From Vibrio sp. 16 (GTDB lineage: Bacteria; Pseudomonadota; Gammaproteobacteria; Enterobacterales; Vibrionaceae): a stretch of 64,000 bases of DNA. The stretch covers positions 558,001 through 622,000 of the forward strand of contig NZ_OY808998.1 in the NCBI RefSeq assembly GCF_963681195.1, written 5' to 3'. Below are positions 62,880 through 64,000 of this stretch, one piece after another. The position numbers were made by a program, and so were the translations under genes. Each line of letters begins with the position of its first letter. Position 1 is the stretch's first letter. The notes below the pieces were generated by a model. The model was not told where the DNA came from and made no database searches. It saw only the letters and a program-made list of their open reading frames with translations.

Positions 62880-64000
62880 TCTAACACTGAACCAGCGTGC
62901 TATCGCGCTGGTTTGGCTGGTATTGGTCGCCCTTTTCGTCGCTATGCTTGGCAAGCAATGGCTCTACTCAGAGCACGCGCCCGTAGAAACCAATATTCTT
63001 AAGCTGTTGCCCAAGAACCAACAAAACCCTGTGGCTGAACAAGCGTTCGAAACCGTTTCCAACAGCATGAGCGACAAAGTCGTCTTCCTACTGACGGCGC
63101 CGGAAGAGGACTCTTTATTCTCCGCAGCCACCGAACTCACAACGGCTTTACAAGGTACGCAGCTATTTGATCAAGTGACAGGCAAGATCAGCGCAGAACA
63201 ACAAAAACAGTGGGCAGCGTACTACTTTGGACACCGTTACCAGCAGTTAACCCCTGAACAAAGACAACGACTGACCAATACGCCTCAAGAGCAAGTACAG
63301 CTTGTGGTTCAGTCCATCTACAACCCTTTCTCTGGCGTGACAGGACAAGAGCTGAAAAATGACCCTTTTCTTCTGTTTCGTGATTATTTAGCCCAAGTGT
63401 CTGCGCAAAATAGTGCTTTTACATTAAAAAATGGCTTCCTAACGACCAATTTTCAGGGTCAAGAGTATGTGCTGGTCACCGCTTCGCTGACGGATTCCCC
63501 ATACAGTTTGGCGGCGCAGCAGGGCGTTGCTGACATCAAACAGATTGAACAGCAAATCGAAGAGACTTTCCAAGCAACCATCCACCACACGGGGGTGTTG
63601 TTTTACGCCGAGTTTGGCACAGAAAGTGCCAAATCAGAGATCAGCACCATCGGCCTATTCTCACTGCTAGGCGTCATTGGCTTGTTTGTCGTTGTCTTTC
63701 GTAGTGTCACACCCTTAGCCTTGGCACTACTGTCGATTTCGATTGGTCTGCTTGCCGCGCTGGCCGTCACAACCTGGCTGTTTGGACGCGTTCACTTGTT
63801 TAGTCTTGTGTTTGGTGCAAGTTTGATTGGGGTGTCGATTGACTACGCGTTTCACTACCTCACTGAGCGCTTAGCGGATGGCGAGCAGTGGGACAGTCGC
63901 AAAGGGCTCACCCACATTTTTGCCGCCATCACCATGGGCCTGGCAACCAGCTTGATTGGCTATTTGGGGATGCTGATTGCACCGTTCCCAGGCTTACAAC
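62851..64000 (+). CDS. MMPL/RND-family exporter (partial, 3' end outside window)
   Basis: The frame from ATG 62851 stays open to the end of the window, about 383 residues, so the gene is truncated. It has an N-terminal membrane segment (about residues 18-36), then a periplasmic domain of about 200 residues and a cluster of membrane segments from about 267 (IGLFSLLGVIGLFVVVF) through GVSIDYAFHYLTER. The last matches the MMPL family D-x-A/Y motif. It would export the aryl-polyene to the periplasm for the LolA-like carrier. It overlaps the lolA-like gene by 29 bp. Confidence 0.88.
   Translation, partial: MLNKRNLISNLTLNQRAIALVWLVLVALFVAMLGKQWLYSEHAPVETNILKLLPKNQQNPVAEQAFETVSNSMSDKVVFLLTAPEEDSLFSAATELTTALQGTQLFDQVTGKISAEQQKQWAAYYFGHRYQQLTPEQRQRLTNTPQEQVQLVVQSIYNPFSGVTGQELKNDPFLLFRDYLAQVSAQNSAFTLKNGFLTTNFQGQEYVLVTASLTDSPYSLAAQQGVADIKQIEQQIEETFQATIHHTGVLFYAEFGTESAKSEISTIGLFSLLGVIGLFVVVFRSVTPLALALLSISIGLLAALAVTTWLFGRVHLFSLVFGASLIGVSIDYAFHYLTERLADGEQWDSRKGLTHIFAAITMGLATSLIGYLGMLIAPFPGLQ

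Overview
This 64 kb window is chromosomal DNA from a Gammaproteobacterium, most likely a Vibrio. The evidence is a Vibrio-type M9 collagenase, an NhaD antiporter of the V. cholerae type, a divergent hdfR/maoP pair, an aryl-polyene cluster, and moderate GC content throughout. No rRNA, tRNA, IS element, phage gene or CRISPR array was seen. maoP suggests the larger chromosome, but that is inference. The first gene (AraC family) and the last (MMPL exporter) are cut by the window edges.

Region 1 (1-2751): an AraC-type regulator fragment, an FeS-type photolyase and a coupled short-chain dehydrogenase.

Region 2 (about 2.8-31 kb) reads as one nutritional programme for collagen or proline-rich peptides. 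On the minus strand lie a Pot-like ABC transporter, a DHDPS-family deaminase, an ornithine-cyclodeaminase-like reductase and a D-hydroxyproline dehydrogenase-like flavoprotein. Divergent from these are a 4-hydroxyproline epimerase and a 2-oxoglutarate semialdehyde dehydrogenase. Together they give a full route from hydroxyproline to 2-oxoglutarate. Next come a small unknown gene, a two-component system co-transcribed with an orphan sugar-type binding protein, and a GntR/FCD regulator with a second DNA-binding protein. An oppABCDF operon ends in an Xaa-Pro aminopeptidase, and a secreted collagenase lies just beyond. Five copies of a 15-bp element (GTATATT..ATACAA type) sit in front of the transporter/catabolic genes, the epimerase, the GntR gene itself and oppA. 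This ties the region into a probable GntR regulon.

Region 3 (31-53 kb) is a mixture of small units: UPF0178 and UPF0145 proteins, a TetR gene facing a three-gene outer-membrane operon with a palindromic operator between them, a DAACS symporter with a CRP-like site, HxlR/SnoaL-like genes, a PAP2 phosphatase, an alkylsulfatase with a divergent LysR gene, an M20 peptidase with YjiG/YjiH, nhaD, an alkylation-repair operon (Ada-AlkA fusion plus Ogt), and hdfR/maoP.

Region 4 (51.4-64 kb) is an aryl-polyene (flexirubin/APE-like) pigment cluster. A minus-strand arm has a halogenase-like FAD oxidoreductase, an O-methyltransferase-like protein and a lipoprotein. A tightly overlapping plus-strand operon has a chain-length factor, an acyltransferase, two ACPs, a membrane protein, an aryl ligase, a dehydratase, a GT2-acyltransferase fusion, an aromatic ammonia-lyase, a thioesterase, a LolA-like carrier and an MMPL exporter. 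The ketosynthases and ketoreductase expected for this pathway should lie beyond position 64000.
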